A stretch of DNA of 57,798 nucleotides from Geminicoccaceae bacterium (GCA_025062095.1 JANXAZ010000019.1:1-57798), one strand, 5' to 3'. Shown: positions 26,907 through 35,764, counted from the stretch's first letter. Notes: generated by a model not told the origin, from the letters alone. Translations and numbers: made by a program.

Positions 26907-27311
26907 ATGGCCGAAGGACAGAAGCTCAAAGTCTACAGCGAAGAAGAGGCGGCCGAACGGCTCGCGCGCGAACTGCCGCACTGGCGCGTGGAAGGCGGCT
27001 GGATCCGCCGCACCTACCGCACCAACAGCTGGAAGGGCACGCTCATGGTGATCAACGCCGTCGGTCACCTGGCCGAGGCGGCCTGGCACCATCCGGACAT
27101 CACGGCCTCTTACGCCTGGGTCGAGGTCCGGCTCAAGACCCACGACCACAAGGGCATCACCGACAAGGACTTCGCCCTCGCCAAGAAGATCGAAGAAGTC
27201 GTCATGTGGCAGCCGGCGCTCGAGGGCGGCCCGCTCGAGGGCACGCCCCAGAACGACCTGCGCTTCGCCTACATCAAATACGACAAGCCGGCGACGCCGA
27301 AGACCGGTTGA
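26907..27311 (+). CDS. Pterin-4a-carbinolamine dehydratase
   Basis: 134 residues of the DCoH/PhhB fold, which dehydrates 4a-hydroxytetrahydropterins. LPHWRVEGGWIRRTYRTNSW, VGHLAEAAWHHPDITASYAW and VRLKTHDHKGITDKDFALAK contain the expected His and Trp residues. ATG at 26907 with AGAGGGGAGG six to seven bases upstream. Divergent from mptG with 131 bases between them. No phenylalanine hydroxylase gene is present, and the enzyme is common in bacterial H4MPT clusters, so a role in pterin cofactor protection or synthesis is likely but not shown. Confidence 0.92.
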   Translation: MAEGQKLKVYSEEEAAERLARELPHWRVEGGWIRRTYRTNSWKGTLMVINAVGHLAEAAWHHPDITASYAWVEVRLKTHDHKGITDKDFALAKKIEEVVMWQPALEGGPLEGTPQNDLRFAYIKYDKPATPKTG

Positions 27312-27387
27312 GAAGCGCGCGGGTTCCCCGGCCCCTCCTTCGGGGCTAAGCGGAGCCCGAGGCGGAACGATCGGGGGCGGGGGAAGC

Positions 27388-28617
27388 GTGCAGGCATCCC
27401 GAGCGAGGCTCGAGCGCGAGGTCGTCTGCCCCTTCTGCGCGCTCTTGTGCGACGATCTCGAGGTCGCGGTCGAAGGCGAGCGGCTCGCGGTGCGGGACAA
27501 GGGGTGCGCACGGGCGCGCGAGGCCTTCGCGCGCCCGTTGCCCGAAGACCGCCGCCCGCGCCTGCGCGGGGAACCCGTCCCGCTCGAAGCGGCCGCGGGC
27601 CGCGCCGCCGAGCTCCTGGGCAGCGCCGGGCTGCCGCTTTTCGCCGGCCTCGAGGCCGATCTCGCCGGTCTGCGCGCGGTGGTGGCCCTGGCCGAGCGCA
27701 CGGGCGGGGTGGTGGATCCGATGACCGGGGAGGGCGCGCGCGCGCAGCTCCGCGCCGTCCAACGCTCGGGCTGGGTCGCGGGTACGCTCGCGGAGGCCCG
27801 CAACCGCCCCGATCTCGTGCTGCTCGTGGGCGACGGCTGGCGGGCGGCGGCACCGCGCCTGTTCGAGCGGGTGCTCGCACCCGCCGCGCGGCTCGACGAG
27901 CGCCCCCGCCGTCTCCTCCAGCTCGGCGGTGCCCCGCCCCGCGAGCCGGAGATCGAACATCTGCCCTGTCCCGAAGCCGCGCTCGCCGAGCAGGTGGCGC
28001 TCCTGCGCGCGCTGTTGCGCGATCGACCGGTCGCCGCCCCCGAGTCCCTCCGGGCCCTCGCCGACGCGATCCGCACCGCCTCGTATCGGCTGCTGCTCTG
28101 GGCGACGGAGAGCCTGCCGGCGCCCGCCGTCCTCGTCCATCACCTCGCCGCCCTCAGCCGCGAGCTCAACGCACGCGGGCGCGCCGTCGCCTTGCCGCTC
28201 GCCTCGTCTCCGGGCCCCGTGACGGCCCGCCAGCTCCTGCTCTGGCAGACGGGCGTGCCGGATCCGGTGGGCTTCGCGGACGGCGCTCCCGAGCAGGATC
28301 CCGTCCGCTGGGCGGGCGAACGGCTGTCGGCCGAGAAGGCGGCGGATCTCCTGGTGTGGATCGACGCCTCGGGCTTCCGGCCGCCTCCGGTGGTCTCCGT
28401 TCCCGCCGTCTTGCTGATCCGCGCGGGCATCGACCCGCCCTTCGTGCCCGAGGTGCTGATCCCGATCGCCACCCCCGGCCTCGACCATCCGGGGGATCTC
28501 TACCGCACCGATACGGTGGTGGCGCTGCGCGCCCGCGGCCTGCGCCGCACGGCGCTGCCGAGTGCGGCCGAGGTGCTCGCGGCGATCGCCGGGGCCCTTC
28601 CCGATCCGGCGCGCTAA
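27388..28617 (+). CDS. fhcB: Formyltransferase/hydrolase complex subunit B
   Basis: 409 residues, homologue of archaeal FwdB/FmdB that in bacteria serves as a structural and cofactor-tail-binding subunit without molybdopterin redox activity. The N-terminus has the relic cluster motif VVCPFCALLCDDLEV and a later DKGCARAREAF. A Rossmann-like middle (LVLLVGDGWR) and a TSYRLLLWATES segment follow. GTG start at 27388 after a GGGGGCGGGGGAAG tract. It forms a short plus-strand unit with the pterin dehydratase, away from fhcAD and fhcC. Its TAA shares bases with the TAG of the convergent DUF447 gene. Confidence 0.93.
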   Translation: MQASRARLEREVVCPFCALLCDDLEVAVEGERLAVRDKGCARAREAFARPLPEDRRPRLRGEPVPLEAAAGRAAELLGSAGLPLFAGLEADLAGLRAVVALAERTGGVVDPMTGEGARAQLRAVQRSGWVAGTLAEARNRPDLVLLVGDGWRAAAPRLFERVLAPAARLDERPRRLLQLGGAPPREPEIEHLPCPEAALAEQVALLRALLRDRPVAAPESLRALADAIRTASYRLLLWATESLPAPAVLVHHLAALSRELNARGRAVALPLASSPGPVTARQLLLWQTGVPDPVGFADGAPEQDPVRWAGERLSAEKAADLLVWIDASGFRPPPVVSVPAVLLIRAGIDPPFVPEVLIPIATPGLDHPGDLYRTDTVVALRARGLRRTALPSAAEVLAAIAGALPDPAR

Positions 28618-29183
28618 CGGGGCTCGTCGGGGCTCTCCGCGCGCGCCTTCTCGAGCCAGTCCCAGGCTTCGCGTTCGGCCTCGCCCGCGGTCTTGTCGAC
28701 GAGCGGGCGCAGCCGGGCGAAGCCCTCCTCGATCTCCGCGCTCGGCAAGAGCCGGCGGCGGGAGAGGAGGATGGCCGCTTCGATGACGGCGAAGCGCGCC
28801 CGGTTCAGCCCCTTGAAGGGCGCGTGCTGGGCGGTGTGGACCACCCGGCACAGAAAACGCGGCCGCAGGGCGTCGGGTTCGACCGCGACCACCTCGAGCT
28901 CGTCGTGGGCGAGACAGGCCGCCAGGCGGAAGCCCGGGATCCGCTCGGTCGGCACGACCGGCCAATCGCGCCTGCGGCCGGTCACGCAACCGGCGAAGAC
29001 GCGCACCTCGTCGGTGTAACACGCGCTCGCGAAAGGACGGCGCTCGAGATTGGCGAGCGTGGTCGAGGGGCGAAAAGGCGCGATCACCACGAGATCGCCG
29101 CGCTCGATGAGACCCAGGGGGGCGACGTGCGGCCGATCGCGGTGATCGAGGGTGACGACGATCGCCTCGCGGATGAACGGCAT
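28614..29183 (-). CDS. DUF447 family flavin-reductase-like protein
   Basis: 189 residues. The N-terminal half has the split-barrel flavin-binding look (MPFIREAIVVTLDHRDRPHVAPLG, FRPSTTLANLERRPFASACY in part, VRVFAGCVTGR) seen in FMN-binding domains. VVHTAQHAPFKGLNRARFAVIEAAILLSRR is the hallmark of this archaeal and methylotroph family. Function not established; its constant association with H4MPT genes suggests a role in cofactor synthesis. The start overlaps the preceding stop by one base (TGATG), so it is the second gene after the dihydropteroate-synthase-like gene. Confidence 0.85.
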   Translation of the reverse strand: MPFIREAIVVTLDHRDRPHVAPLGLIERGDLVVIAPFRPSTTLANLERRPFASACYTDEVRVFAGCVTGRRRDWPVVPTERIPGFRLAACLAHDELEVVAVEPDALRPRFLCRVVHTAQHAPFKGLNRARFAVIEAAILLSRRRLLPSAEIEEGFARLRPLVDKTAGEAEREAWDWLEKARAESPDEPR

Positions 29184-30583
29184 CAGCGCTCGCCCCCGCC
29201 GCGGCCGAGGAGGGTGACGCCGGGGGCCTCGTGGCGGTCGCGATCCGCGCGCGGAAGATCGACCGCGCAGCCCCAGCGCAAGGGTTCGTCTTGCACGTAG
29301 CGTTTGCCGAGGCGGAAGGCGATCTCGGCCTTGGCGATCTCGTAGCCGAGATAAAAGGCGTGCGCTCCGTCCCTTTCGACCCCGAGGAGAGGGAAGAGGT
29401 CGTAAGGATCTCGGCTCACGTGGTGGCCGTCGCGGTTGAAGACGTGCACCCCGTCGCGCGCGACGCGGATGCGGAAGTTGGGATCGCGGATCTGTGCCGC
29501 CTCGGCGGCGATGTCCTCCGGTTCTTCGGTGAACGGACGGCGATCGCGCAGGCACAACAGAGCCGGATCGATCCCTTGCGGGGTCGCGCCGCGCTCCTTG
29601 GCGGCGAAGAGGATCCGCCGCGCGCGATCGGCCTCCACCACCGCGCGCCGGCAGTGCGGGCTCACCCGCACGACGAGCACGTTGCGGATCGCGAGCTCCG
29701 AGCAGACCGCCATCAAGAGCATGGTGATCCCGCTGGTATCGGCGTCGGTGAGCTCGGTGAGGTTGCCGACCCCCATGAGCATCTCGGCCCGCGGCAGGCG
29801 CTCGCGCAGCGCGCAATAGCGCATCAGAGAGCGGGTGAAGCCGAAGTGGACGGGATCGAGGATCGGATCGGCGAGATAGGACTTGCCCGCTTCTTCGAGC
29901 CGCGCGCAAGCGCGCAGGAGGCTTTCGAGATCGCCCGGGCGCGCGGGCACGAGCACGGGTGTGCTCGCGCATTCGAACGCGAGACCGAGGGTGCGCTCGT
30001 CGAGGCTCAAGAGGAAGTCCGCCCCGGCCCGGGCGCCGCGGCGCAGCTCCTCGGGATCGCCCGAATCGACGCTCACCGCGAAGCCCGCGCTCTTGAGCGC
30101 GCTCACCGCCTCTTCGAGATGCGGGAAGGGACGGCCGGGAAGGCAGCCGAGATCGATCACGTCCGCCCCTTCGGCGGCGAGTTCGCGCGCCCGCTCGAGG
30201 ATCGCCTCCACCCCGAGCTCGGGGGCCTCGACGATCTCGGCGAAGATCCGACAATCGTGCCGCGAGAGATCGACAGGAGGCCCCTTGCGCCCGAGATGGC
30301 TCGGGAGATCGTCGAGTTCGTCGGGACCGCGCTCGAAGGGCACGCCGAAGTGGTCGGAAAGAGCCCGGAGATCGCCGCGGACGCGACCGGGCAGGACGAC
30401 CTTCGCCGCTCCTTCCACCGAGCCGAGCCGTCGCTTGATGATCTCGGGGGTCATGAGAGCGGCGACCTGCACGCCCATCTGACGGATTTCCCAAGAAAAG
30501 GGCGTCTCGCCCAGCCCCTCGAGCACGCGCCTGAGGCGCGGCTCGGCGAGCCGGCCGGTCAAGAAGACCAGATGTTCGCGCAT
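29183..30583 (-). CDS. Dihydropteroate synthase-like protein (DUF6513/archaeal type) for H4MPT
   Basis: 466 residues. The N-terminal 130 residues form a unique domain (LVFLTGRLAEPRLRRVLEGL...WEIRQMGVQVAALMTPEIIKRR), then a TIM barrel resembling DHPS: ADVIDLGCLPGRPFPHLEEA, VSVDSGDPEELR, YLADPILDPVHFGFTRSLMRY, MLMGVGNLTELTDADTSG. It probably joins the pterin diphosphate to the ribofuranosyl-aminobenzene phosphate, or a neighbouring step. ATG 30583. Transcribed divergently from fhcC with 98 bases between, coupled to DUF447. A second, FolP-type protein lies at 38613-39470. Confidence 0.87.
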   Translation of the reverse strand: MREHLVFLTGRLAEPRLRRVLEGLGETPFSWEIRQMGVQVAALMTPEIIKRRLGSVEGAAKVVLPGRVRGDLRALSDHFGVPFERGPDELDDLPSHLGRKGPPVDLSRHDCRIFAEIVEAPELGVEAILERARELAAEGADVIDLGCLPGRPFPHLEEAVSALKSAGFAVSVDSGDPEELRRGARAGADFLLSLDERTLGLAFECASTPVLVPARPGDLESLLRACARLEEAGKSYLADPILDPVHFGFTRSLMRYCALRERLPRAEMLMGVGNLTELTDADTSGITMLLMAVCSELAIRNVLVVRVSPHCRRAVVEADRARRILFAAKERGATPQGIDPALLCLRDRRPFTEEPEDIAAEAAQIRDPNFRIRVARDGVHVFNRDGHHVSRDPYDLFPLLGVERDGAHAFYLGYEIAKAEIAFRLGKRYVQDEPLRWGCAVDLPRADRDRHEAPGVTLLGRGGGER

Positions 30584-30681
30584 GGCGGCGATCGTGCCAC
30601 GACCGGGCTCCTTCGGCCAGGACGCGCCGCGCGCCTCGGGCCCTTGCGGGCGGAGGCGAACCGTGCCGAAGCTCGCGCGCC

Positions 30682-31491
30682 ATGACCGCCCGCATCCTCC
30701 GCCTGCGCGAATCCCCCGCCCTGCCCCTCGATCTTTCCCCGCTCCTGCCGGAAACCGTGCTCGGGCGCAGCGAGCGCGAGATCGCGGCCATTCCCTTGCG
30801 CCTGGGCAACCGGTCGGTGCGTTCGGGCGACTTGTTCGCGGTGCGGACCGCGCCGGAAGACACGGATACGCTCGTCCTCGAGGGCACGAGCCGGACCTGC
30901 GACCGGATCGGGGCCGGGCTCCGCGCCGGAACGCTCCGGGTCGTCGGTGACGCCGGGGTCGAGCTCGGCCTCGGCATGTCCGGTGGGCGCATCGAGGTCG
31001 AGGGCAGCGTCGGCGCCCTCGCCGCGGCGCAAGCGACGGGCGGCTTCGTGCGCGTCCGCGGCGCCGCGGGGGCGCGGCTCGCCGGAGCGCTTCCCGGAAG
31101 CGGCGGAACGGCGGGGGCGACGGTCGTCGTCGAGGGACGCTGCGGCCCCATGGCCGGAGAGGCGATGCGGCGCGGGCTCCTGATCCTGCTCGGCGGCTGC
31201 GACGAGCATCTCGGCTTCGGCTTGCGCGGGGGCACGGTGATCCTGCGCGGGGCGTGCGGTCCCGGGCCCGGTGCCGCGATGCGCCGCGGCTCTCTCCTCC
31301 TGCTCGACGGCACCGCCGATCCCGGCCCGAGCTTCGCCGACGCCGGAATCCACGATCTCCTGTGGCTCGCGCTCGTGCAGCGTCAGCTCCGGCTCCTCGG
31401 TCTCGGGGATCTCCTGCCGGGGCGCCGGGTGCGCCGCCTGCTCGGCGATCTCGCCGATCTCGGCAAGGGCGAGCTCTTGCTCTTTTCCTAG
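30682..31491 (+). CDS. fhcC: Formyltransferase/hydrolase complex subunit C
   Basis: 269 residues, homologue of FwdC/FmdC and of the GltB C-terminal beta-helix. The centre is a right-handed beta-helix with GXXG repeats (LGMSGGRIEVEGSVG, GGFVRVRGAAGARLAG, MAGEAMRRGLLILLGGC, GLRGGTVILRGACGPGPG). It scaffolds the complex. ATG at 30682 with no clear Shine-Dalgarno. It is a single-gene unit 15 kb from fhcAD, an unusual split since fhc genes normally form one operon. 362 bases follow before pabB. Confidence 0.93.
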   Translation: MTARILRLRESPALPLDLSPLLPETVLGRSEREIAAIPLRLGNRSVRSGDLFAVRTAPEDTDTLVLEGTSRTCDRIGAGLRAGTLRVVGDAGVELGLGMSGGRIEVEGSVGALAAAQATGGFVRVRGAAGARLAGALPGSGGTAGATVVVEGRCGPMAGEAMRRGLLILLGGCDEHLGFGLRGGTVILRGACGPGPGAAMRRGSLLLLDGTADPGPSFADAGIHDLLWLALVQRQLRLLGLGDLLPGRRVRRLLGDLADLGKGELLLFS

Positions 31492-31853
31492 CCCCTACCT
31501 GAAATCGCGCCATCGGGATCGCACCGTCGCGCGCCGGGGACGAAAAGGACCGACGGCGACCCGTTCGACGTCGCCGGAGCCGGGCCGTGTTCTCCGTTCT
31601 CGTGTTCGTCGCTCGTCTCGTCGGCCCGCCCGAGCCGCGCCGCGCGCGCGTCGAGCCGCCCCGGGACGGCTCCGCCTTCCGCTGCCGACTCTTCGGGCAG
31701 ATGGCGATCGCGCGGTGGCGGCGCGAGCATCCGGGCTTCGTCCTCGGGGGCGGCCGGCGCTGCGAGCGCGGCCGGAGCCTCTGAAACCTCGACGATCCCG
31801 GCAGCCGCGGAGAACCGTTGCCGGAAGACGCGGGGGCGGCCTAGCCTGCGCGC
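31492..31853. other. Intergenic region between fhcC and pabB
   Basis: 362 bases without a supportable gene. A 65-codon plus-strand frame (31587-31784, GTG start) exists but has no Shine-Dalgarno and its second half is arginine-rich noise. I see no clear hairpin terminator or promoter. Confidence 0.5.
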
Positions 31854-33254
31854 ATGGAGCCGCTTTTGTGCGAAATCCCGTTTCTCGATCCGTTGCGCGC
31901 CTTCGCGGCGCTCCGCGACCTGCCGGCTCCGCTGCTCCTGGACAGCGCCCGGCTCGACCCCCGCCTCGGCCGGTGGAGCTTCGTCGCCGCCGATCCCTTC
32001 CTTTTCCTCTCGAGCCGGGACGGACGCATCCGGCTCGACGGGGAGCGACGGACGGGCGATCCCTGGCTCGTGCTCGAGCGCTGCCTCGCCCGCTTCCGCC
32101 TTCCTTTCGATCCCGCCTCGCCCGTGCCCTTCCGGACCGGCGTCGCGGGGTGGATCGGCTTCGAGGCGGCGCGGCACCTCGAGCGCTTGCCCGCCGCGGC
32201 CGGCGACGATCCGGCTTTTCCCGATCTCGAGCTCGGTTTTTACGACACGATCGCGGCTTTCGATCTCCGCGAGCGCCGCGGCTGGATCGCGAGCTCGGGC
32301 TTTCCCGAACGCACCCCCGAGGCGCGTCTCGCCCGCCGTCGCGCACGGCTCGAGCTCTTCCGCGAGCGCCTCGCCCGCGCTCCCGAACTCCCGCCGCCCG
32401 ATCCGCGGCCGGTTCCGCGTCCCGCGAGCAATTTCACCCGTCCCGGCTTCGCGGCCGCGGTCCGCAAGGCGATCGATTACGTCCTCGCCGGGGACGTCTT
32501 CCAGGTCAATCTCGCCCGGCGCTTCACCACGGCCCTGCCCGAAGGGCTCGATCCCTTCGACCTCTACCGCCGGCTGCGCCGGGTCAATCCCGCGCCCATG
32601 GCGGCGTTCTTGGACTTCGGGGAGACCGTGATCGCCTCGGCCTCGCCCGAGCGGTTCCTGCGCCTTCTCGGCGGTCGGGTCGAAACGCGGCCGATCAAGG
32701 GCACCCGCCCGCGCGGCCGCACGCCCGAACAGGACGCGGCTCTCGCCCGCGAGCTCCTCGAGAGCGAGAAGGACCGGGCCGAGAACGTGATGATCGTCGA
32801 TCTCCTGCGCAACGATCTGTCGCGCGTGTGCCGCCCGCACAGCGTGCGGGTCCCCGAGCTCTGCGTCCTCGAACGCCACCCCACGGTCTTCCACCTCGTC
32901 TCGACCGTGGTCGGCACCCTCGAGCCCGGTCGCGGGCCGCTCGATCTGTTGCGCGCGAGCTTTCCGGGCGGCTCGATCACCGGCGCTCCCAAGATCCGGG
33001 CGATCGAGATCGTCGCCGAACTCGAACCCGACCGCCGCGGGCCTTATTGCGGCACGATCCTGTGGATCGGCTTCGACGGCGCGATGGACAGCGCGATCGC
33101 GATCCGCACCTTCGCGATCCGCGGCCGCACCCTCACCTTCGCCGCGGGCGGCGGGATCACCGCTCTGAGCGATCCCGAAGCCGAATACGCCGAGACCGAA
33201 GCCAAAGCCGAAGGGCTGGTGCGGGCGCTCGCGGGCGAGGGAGCCGTCCCGTGA
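31854..33254 (+). CDS. pabB: Aminodeoxychorismate synthase component I
   Basis: Aminates chorismate to 4-amino-4-deoxychorismate with PabA. 466 residues. The C-terminal chorismate-binding domain shows PIKGTRPRG, where the lysine is the PabB-type hallmark (anthranilate synthase has Ala), VIASASPERFL, ENVMIVDLLRNDLSRVC, FPGGSITGAPKIRAIEIV and GGGITALSDPEAEYAET. The N-terminal domain contains GVAGWIGFEAARHLERLP. ATG at 31854. First gene of pabB-pabA-pabC-cxxcw, each overlapping the next by 4 bases. It feeds folate and probably the aryl amine of H4MPT. Confidence 0.95.
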   Translation: MEPLLCEIPFLDPLRAFAALRDLPAPLLLDSARLDPRLGRWSFVAADPFLFLSSRDGRIRLDGERRTGDPWLVLERCLARFRLPFDPASPVPFRTGVAGWIGFEAARHLERLPAAAGDDPAFPDLELGFYDTIAAFDLRERRGWIASSGFPERTPEARLARRRARLELFRERLARAPELPPPDPRPVPRPASNFTRPGFAAAVRKAIDYVLAGDVFQVNLARRFTTALPEGLDPFDLYRRLRRVNPAPMAAFLDFGETVIASASPERFLRLLGGRVETRPIKGTRPRGRTPEQDAALARELLESEKDRAENVMIVDLLRNDLSRVCRPHSVRVPELCVLERHPTVFHLVSTVVGTLEPGRGPLDLLRASFPGGSITGAPKIRAIEIVAELEPDRRGPYCGTILWIGFDGAMDSAIAIRTFAIRGRTLTFAAGGGITALSDPEAEYAETEAKAEGLVRALAGEGAVP

Positions 33255-33862
33255 TCCTGCTCGTCGACAACTACGACAGCTTCGTCTTCAACCTCGCCCG
33301 CTACGTGGCCGAGCTCGGCTACGAGCGCCGCGTCGTGCGCAACGATGCGATCGGGCTTTCCGAGATCGAGGCTGCGAACCCTTCGCACATCGTCCTTTCG
33401 CCCGGCCCCTGCGGCCCCGACGAGGCCGGGATCTCGGTCGCTCTCGTCCGCCGGTTCGGCGCGCGCATCCCGATCTTGGGCGTCTGCTTGGGCCATCAAT
33501 GCATCGCCGTGGCCTACGGCGGCCGCGTGGGCCGCGCCCGCCGGCCGATGCACGGTCGCACGAGCCCGATCGTGCATCGGGGCACCGGCGTCTTTTCGGG
33601 CCTTCCCTCGCCGTTGCGGGTCACCCGCTACCATTCCCTGATCGTCGAGGACGAGGGGTTGCCCGACGACCTCGAGGTCACCGCCCGCAGCCCCGAAGGC
33701 GAGATCATGGCCATCGCCCACCGCCGTCATCCCGTGCACGGCGTCCAGTTCCATCCCGAGGCGGTGCTCACCGAGCACGGCTACGATCTCTTGCGCAACT
33801 TCCTCGCGCTTCGCGCCGAAGGTCCGAGCGCGCCGTCTCGGCCGGAGGGGCACGAGCGATGA
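33251..33862 (+). CDS. pabA: Aminodeoxychorismate synthase component II (glutamine amidotransferase)
   Basis: Class I glutaminase subunit, 203 residues. ILLVDNYDSFVFNLARYV, LSPGPCGPDEAG, the nucleophile motif GVCLGHQCIA, YHSLIVED and HGVQFHPEAVLTEHG give the Cys-His-Glu triad. GTG start overlaps the pabB stop (GTGA) and its own stop overlaps the pabC ATG. It could also serve anthranilate synthase, but its position is with pabB and pabC. Confidence 0.95.
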   Translation: MILLVDNYDSFVFNLARYVAELGYERRVVRNDAIGLSEIEAANPSHIVLSPGPCGPDEAGISVALVRRFGARIPILGVCLGHQCIAVAYGGRVGRARRPMHGRTSPIVHRGTGVFSGLPSPLRVTRYHSLIVEDEGLPDDLEVTARSPEGEIMAIAHRRHPVHGVQFHPEAVLTEHGYDLLRNFLALRAEGPSAPSRPEGHER

Positions 33863-34692
33863 TCGTCTGGCACCAAGGAGCGTTGCGCCCCGTCGAGGCG
33901 ACCCGCATCGATCCCACCGATCGCGGCCTCGCTCTCGCCGATGGCCTGTTCGAGACGATGAAGGCCCGCGACGGCCGCATCCTCCGCCTCGAGCGGCACT
34001 GGCTGCGGCTGGCGGAAGGCGCCAAGCTGCTCGGCATCCCCCTGCCGCTCGACGAGACCGGGCTCGCCGCCGCGGCGCGCGAGCTCCTCTTGGCCAACGG
34101 CTTCGCCCGCGGCGAAGCGGCGCTGCGCCTCACGCTCACCCGCGGTCCCGCCCCGCGCGGGCTCCTGCCCCCCGAACGCCCGACGCCCACCGTGCTCTTG
34201 ACCGCCTTCCCGCTGCCCGAGGCCCCGCCACCGGCCCGCGCCGTGCTCGTCAAGAGCGTCCGCCGCAACGAGCACTCGCCCACGAGCCGGATCAAGAGCC
34301 TGGCCTATCTCGACCAGATCCTGGCCCTGCGCGAGGCGATCGCGGCGGGCGGGGACGAGGCGCTCTTGTGCAACACCGCGGGGCGCCTGGCCTGCGCCTC
34401 GGCCGCCAATCTCTTCCTCGTCGTCGACGGCCGGATCTGGACGCCCGCGCCGAGCGAAGGCGCCCTTCCCGGCGTCACCCGCGCGGTCCTGCTCGAGCGC
34501 GCGCGCGCGCGGGGTCTGCTCGTCGTCGAAGCCGAACTGCCGCGGCATCTGCTCGCCCGGGCGCAAGAGGCCTTCACCACCAACGCCCTTTCCGGCCTGC
34601 GCCCGATCGCGAGCGTCGACGGCTTCGCCTTCCCCGAACCCTGTCCCGGGCCGATCACCCGGCGGCTCGCCGAATTGCTCGAGGCCGAGTGA
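33859..34692 (+). CDS. pabC: Aminodeoxychorismate lyase (fold-type IV PLP enzyme)
   Basis: 277 residues. It resembles branched-chain aminotransferase/ADC lyase proteins: DRGLALADGLFETMKARDG, HWLRLAEGAKLLGI, then the PLP-lysine segment TSRIKSLAYLDQILALREA, and CASAANLFLVVDGRIWTPAPSEGALPG in pieces, with a terminal ARAQEAFTTNALSGLRPI. D-amino-acid aminotransferase activity cannot be ruled out, but the operon with pabBA strongly favours release of pyruvate to give 4-aminobenzoate. ATG overlaps pabA, stop overlaps the CXXCW gene. Confidence 0.92.
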   Translation: MIVWHQGALRPVEATRIDPTDRGLALADGLFETMKARDGRILRLERHWLRLAEGAKLLGIPLPLDETGLAAAARELLLANGFARGEAALRLTLTRGPAPRGLLPPERPTPTVLLTAFPLPEAPPPARAVLVKSVRRNEHSPTSRIKSLAYLDQILALREAIAAGGDEALLCNTAGRLACASAANLFLVVDGRIWTPAPSEGALPGVTRAVLLERARARGLLVVEAELPRHLLARAQEAFTTNALSGLRPIASVDGFAFPEPCPGPITRRLAELLEAE

Positions 34693-35249
34693 GCCCCTTA
34701 TCGCGGTGCGCCGCGGTCGTCGCCGTCCTTTCGGGCCTTCTCCTCGCCCCCGCGGCCTCCGCCGGTGTCCCGGAACCCGAAGGCTATCGGCTCGAGGACT
34801 ACCGCGCTCCCGTTCCGTCCGCGCTCGCGGGCGCCACCGTTCTCGACACCGCCGGGCTGCTCGCGCTCCTGGCGGAAGAGCCGGTGGTGCTCCTCGACGT
34901 CATGCCGGCCCCGCGCCGCCCGCCCGGACGCGGCCGCGACCGGCCCTGGCTCGCGCCCCCGCGCCGGCACCTGCCGGGTTCGGTGTGGCTGCCCAACGTC
35001 GGCCTCGGGGAGCCGCCGCCTTCGACCTCGGCCTGGTTCGCGAAGCGGCTCGCCGAGCTCACGGGCGGAGCCAAGGACCGGGCGATCGTCGTCTATTGCG
35101 AGCGCGACTGCTGGATGAGTTGGAACGCCGCCAAGCGCGCCGTCGTCGAATTCGGCTACCGGCGCGTCTATTGGTACCCGGACGGCGTTCAGGGCTGGGA
35201 GGAGGCGGGGCTGCCTCTCGTCGCCGCCGTCCCCGAAGAGGAGCCGTGA
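34689..35249 (+). CDS. PQQ-associated CXXCW-motif rhodanese-like periplasmic protein
   Basis: 186 residues with a signal peptide (VVAVLSGLLLAPAASA). The rhodanese-like fold ends in the motif YCERDCWMSWNAAKRA, where C-x3-CW is the mark of proteins that accompany PQQ-dependent alcohol catabolism. PGSVWLPNVGLG and YWYPDGVQGWEEAGLPL are also family-like. GTG start at 34689 overlaps the pabC stop (GTGA). It is probably a periplasmic sulfur-relay or cysteine-redox partner of a quinoprotein dehydrogenase. The last 61 bases overlap the convergent TPR gene. Confidence 0.87.
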   Translation: MSPLSRCAAVVAVLSGLLLAPAASAGVPEPEGYRLEDYRAPVPSALAGATVLDTAGLLALLAEEPVVLLDVMPAPRRPPGRGRDRPWLAPPRRHLPGSVWLPNVGLGEPPPSTSAWFAKRLAELTGGAKDRAIVVYCERDCWMSWNAAKRAVVEFGYRRVYWYPDGVQGWEEAGLPLVAAVPEEEP

Positions 35250-35764
35250 GCGCCCGCGCCTCGGTTCGGCAACGGCCAGGGGACGCCCCGTTCGGCGAAG
35301 GCCTTCTCGAGTTCCTCGCGCTCTTCGCAGCCGCGCTTCCAGCCCTGGTTGTCGAAGGCCATGACGATGAAACGGCACACCTCGTCGAGCCGCAGCGCGA
35401 CCGCTTTCGCCTCTTCGATGCGACCGAGCTCGAGATAGGCCTCGCCCAGATATTCCAGCGCCTGCTTGTGGCGCGGGTTGAGTTCGAGCGCCTTTTCGTA
35501 GTGATACAAGGCGCGCTCGTAATCGCCCAGTTTGCGATAGGCGAAGCCCAGCATGTTGTGGGCGTTGTCGTGGTGCGGCCGACGCTCGACGACCTTCAAA
35601 AGGGCTTCGATCGCCGCCTTCCAATCCTCGCGCAAGAAAGCTTCGCGCCCGTCGGCGTAATCCGAATCCGATGACCGCGCGCGCGGACTTTCGGCGCCGC
35701 TCATGATCGCCTGCGCCGAAGCGGACAGGAGCGCGAAGAAGAGGACGAGCGAGGCGAGCCGCAT
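35189..35764 (-). CDS. Exported TPR-repeat protein, PQQ-associated
   Basis: 191 residues with signal peptide MRLASLVLFFALLSASAQA. Three TPR-like helical pairs are visible: WKAAIEALLKVVERRPHHDNAH, MLGFAYRKLGDYERALYHYE, and ALEYLGEAYLELGRIEEAKAV (roughly residues 45-125). A Cys-containing LDEVCRFI...GWKRGCEEREELEKAF follows, typical of small periplasmic TPR proteins near PQQ genes. SD GGGGAGG upstream of the ATG at 35764. The C-terminal 20 residues are Gly/Ser-rich and antisense to the CXXCW gene. Likely a periplasmic scaffold. Confidence 0.83.
   Translation of the reverse strand: MRLASLVLFFALLSASAQAIMSGAESPRARSSDSDYADGREAFLREDWKAAIEALLKVVERRPHHDNAHNMLGFAYRKLGDYERALYHYEKALELNPRHKQALEYLGEAYLELGRIEEAKAVALRLDEVCRFIVMAFDNQGWKRGCEEREELEKAFAERGVPWPLPNRGAGAHGSSSGTAATRGSPASSQP

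Noticed and set aside
31587-31784. 65-codon plus-strand frame between fhcC and pabB
   Set aside because: No Shine-Dalgarno, arginine-rich second half, no recognisable domain.
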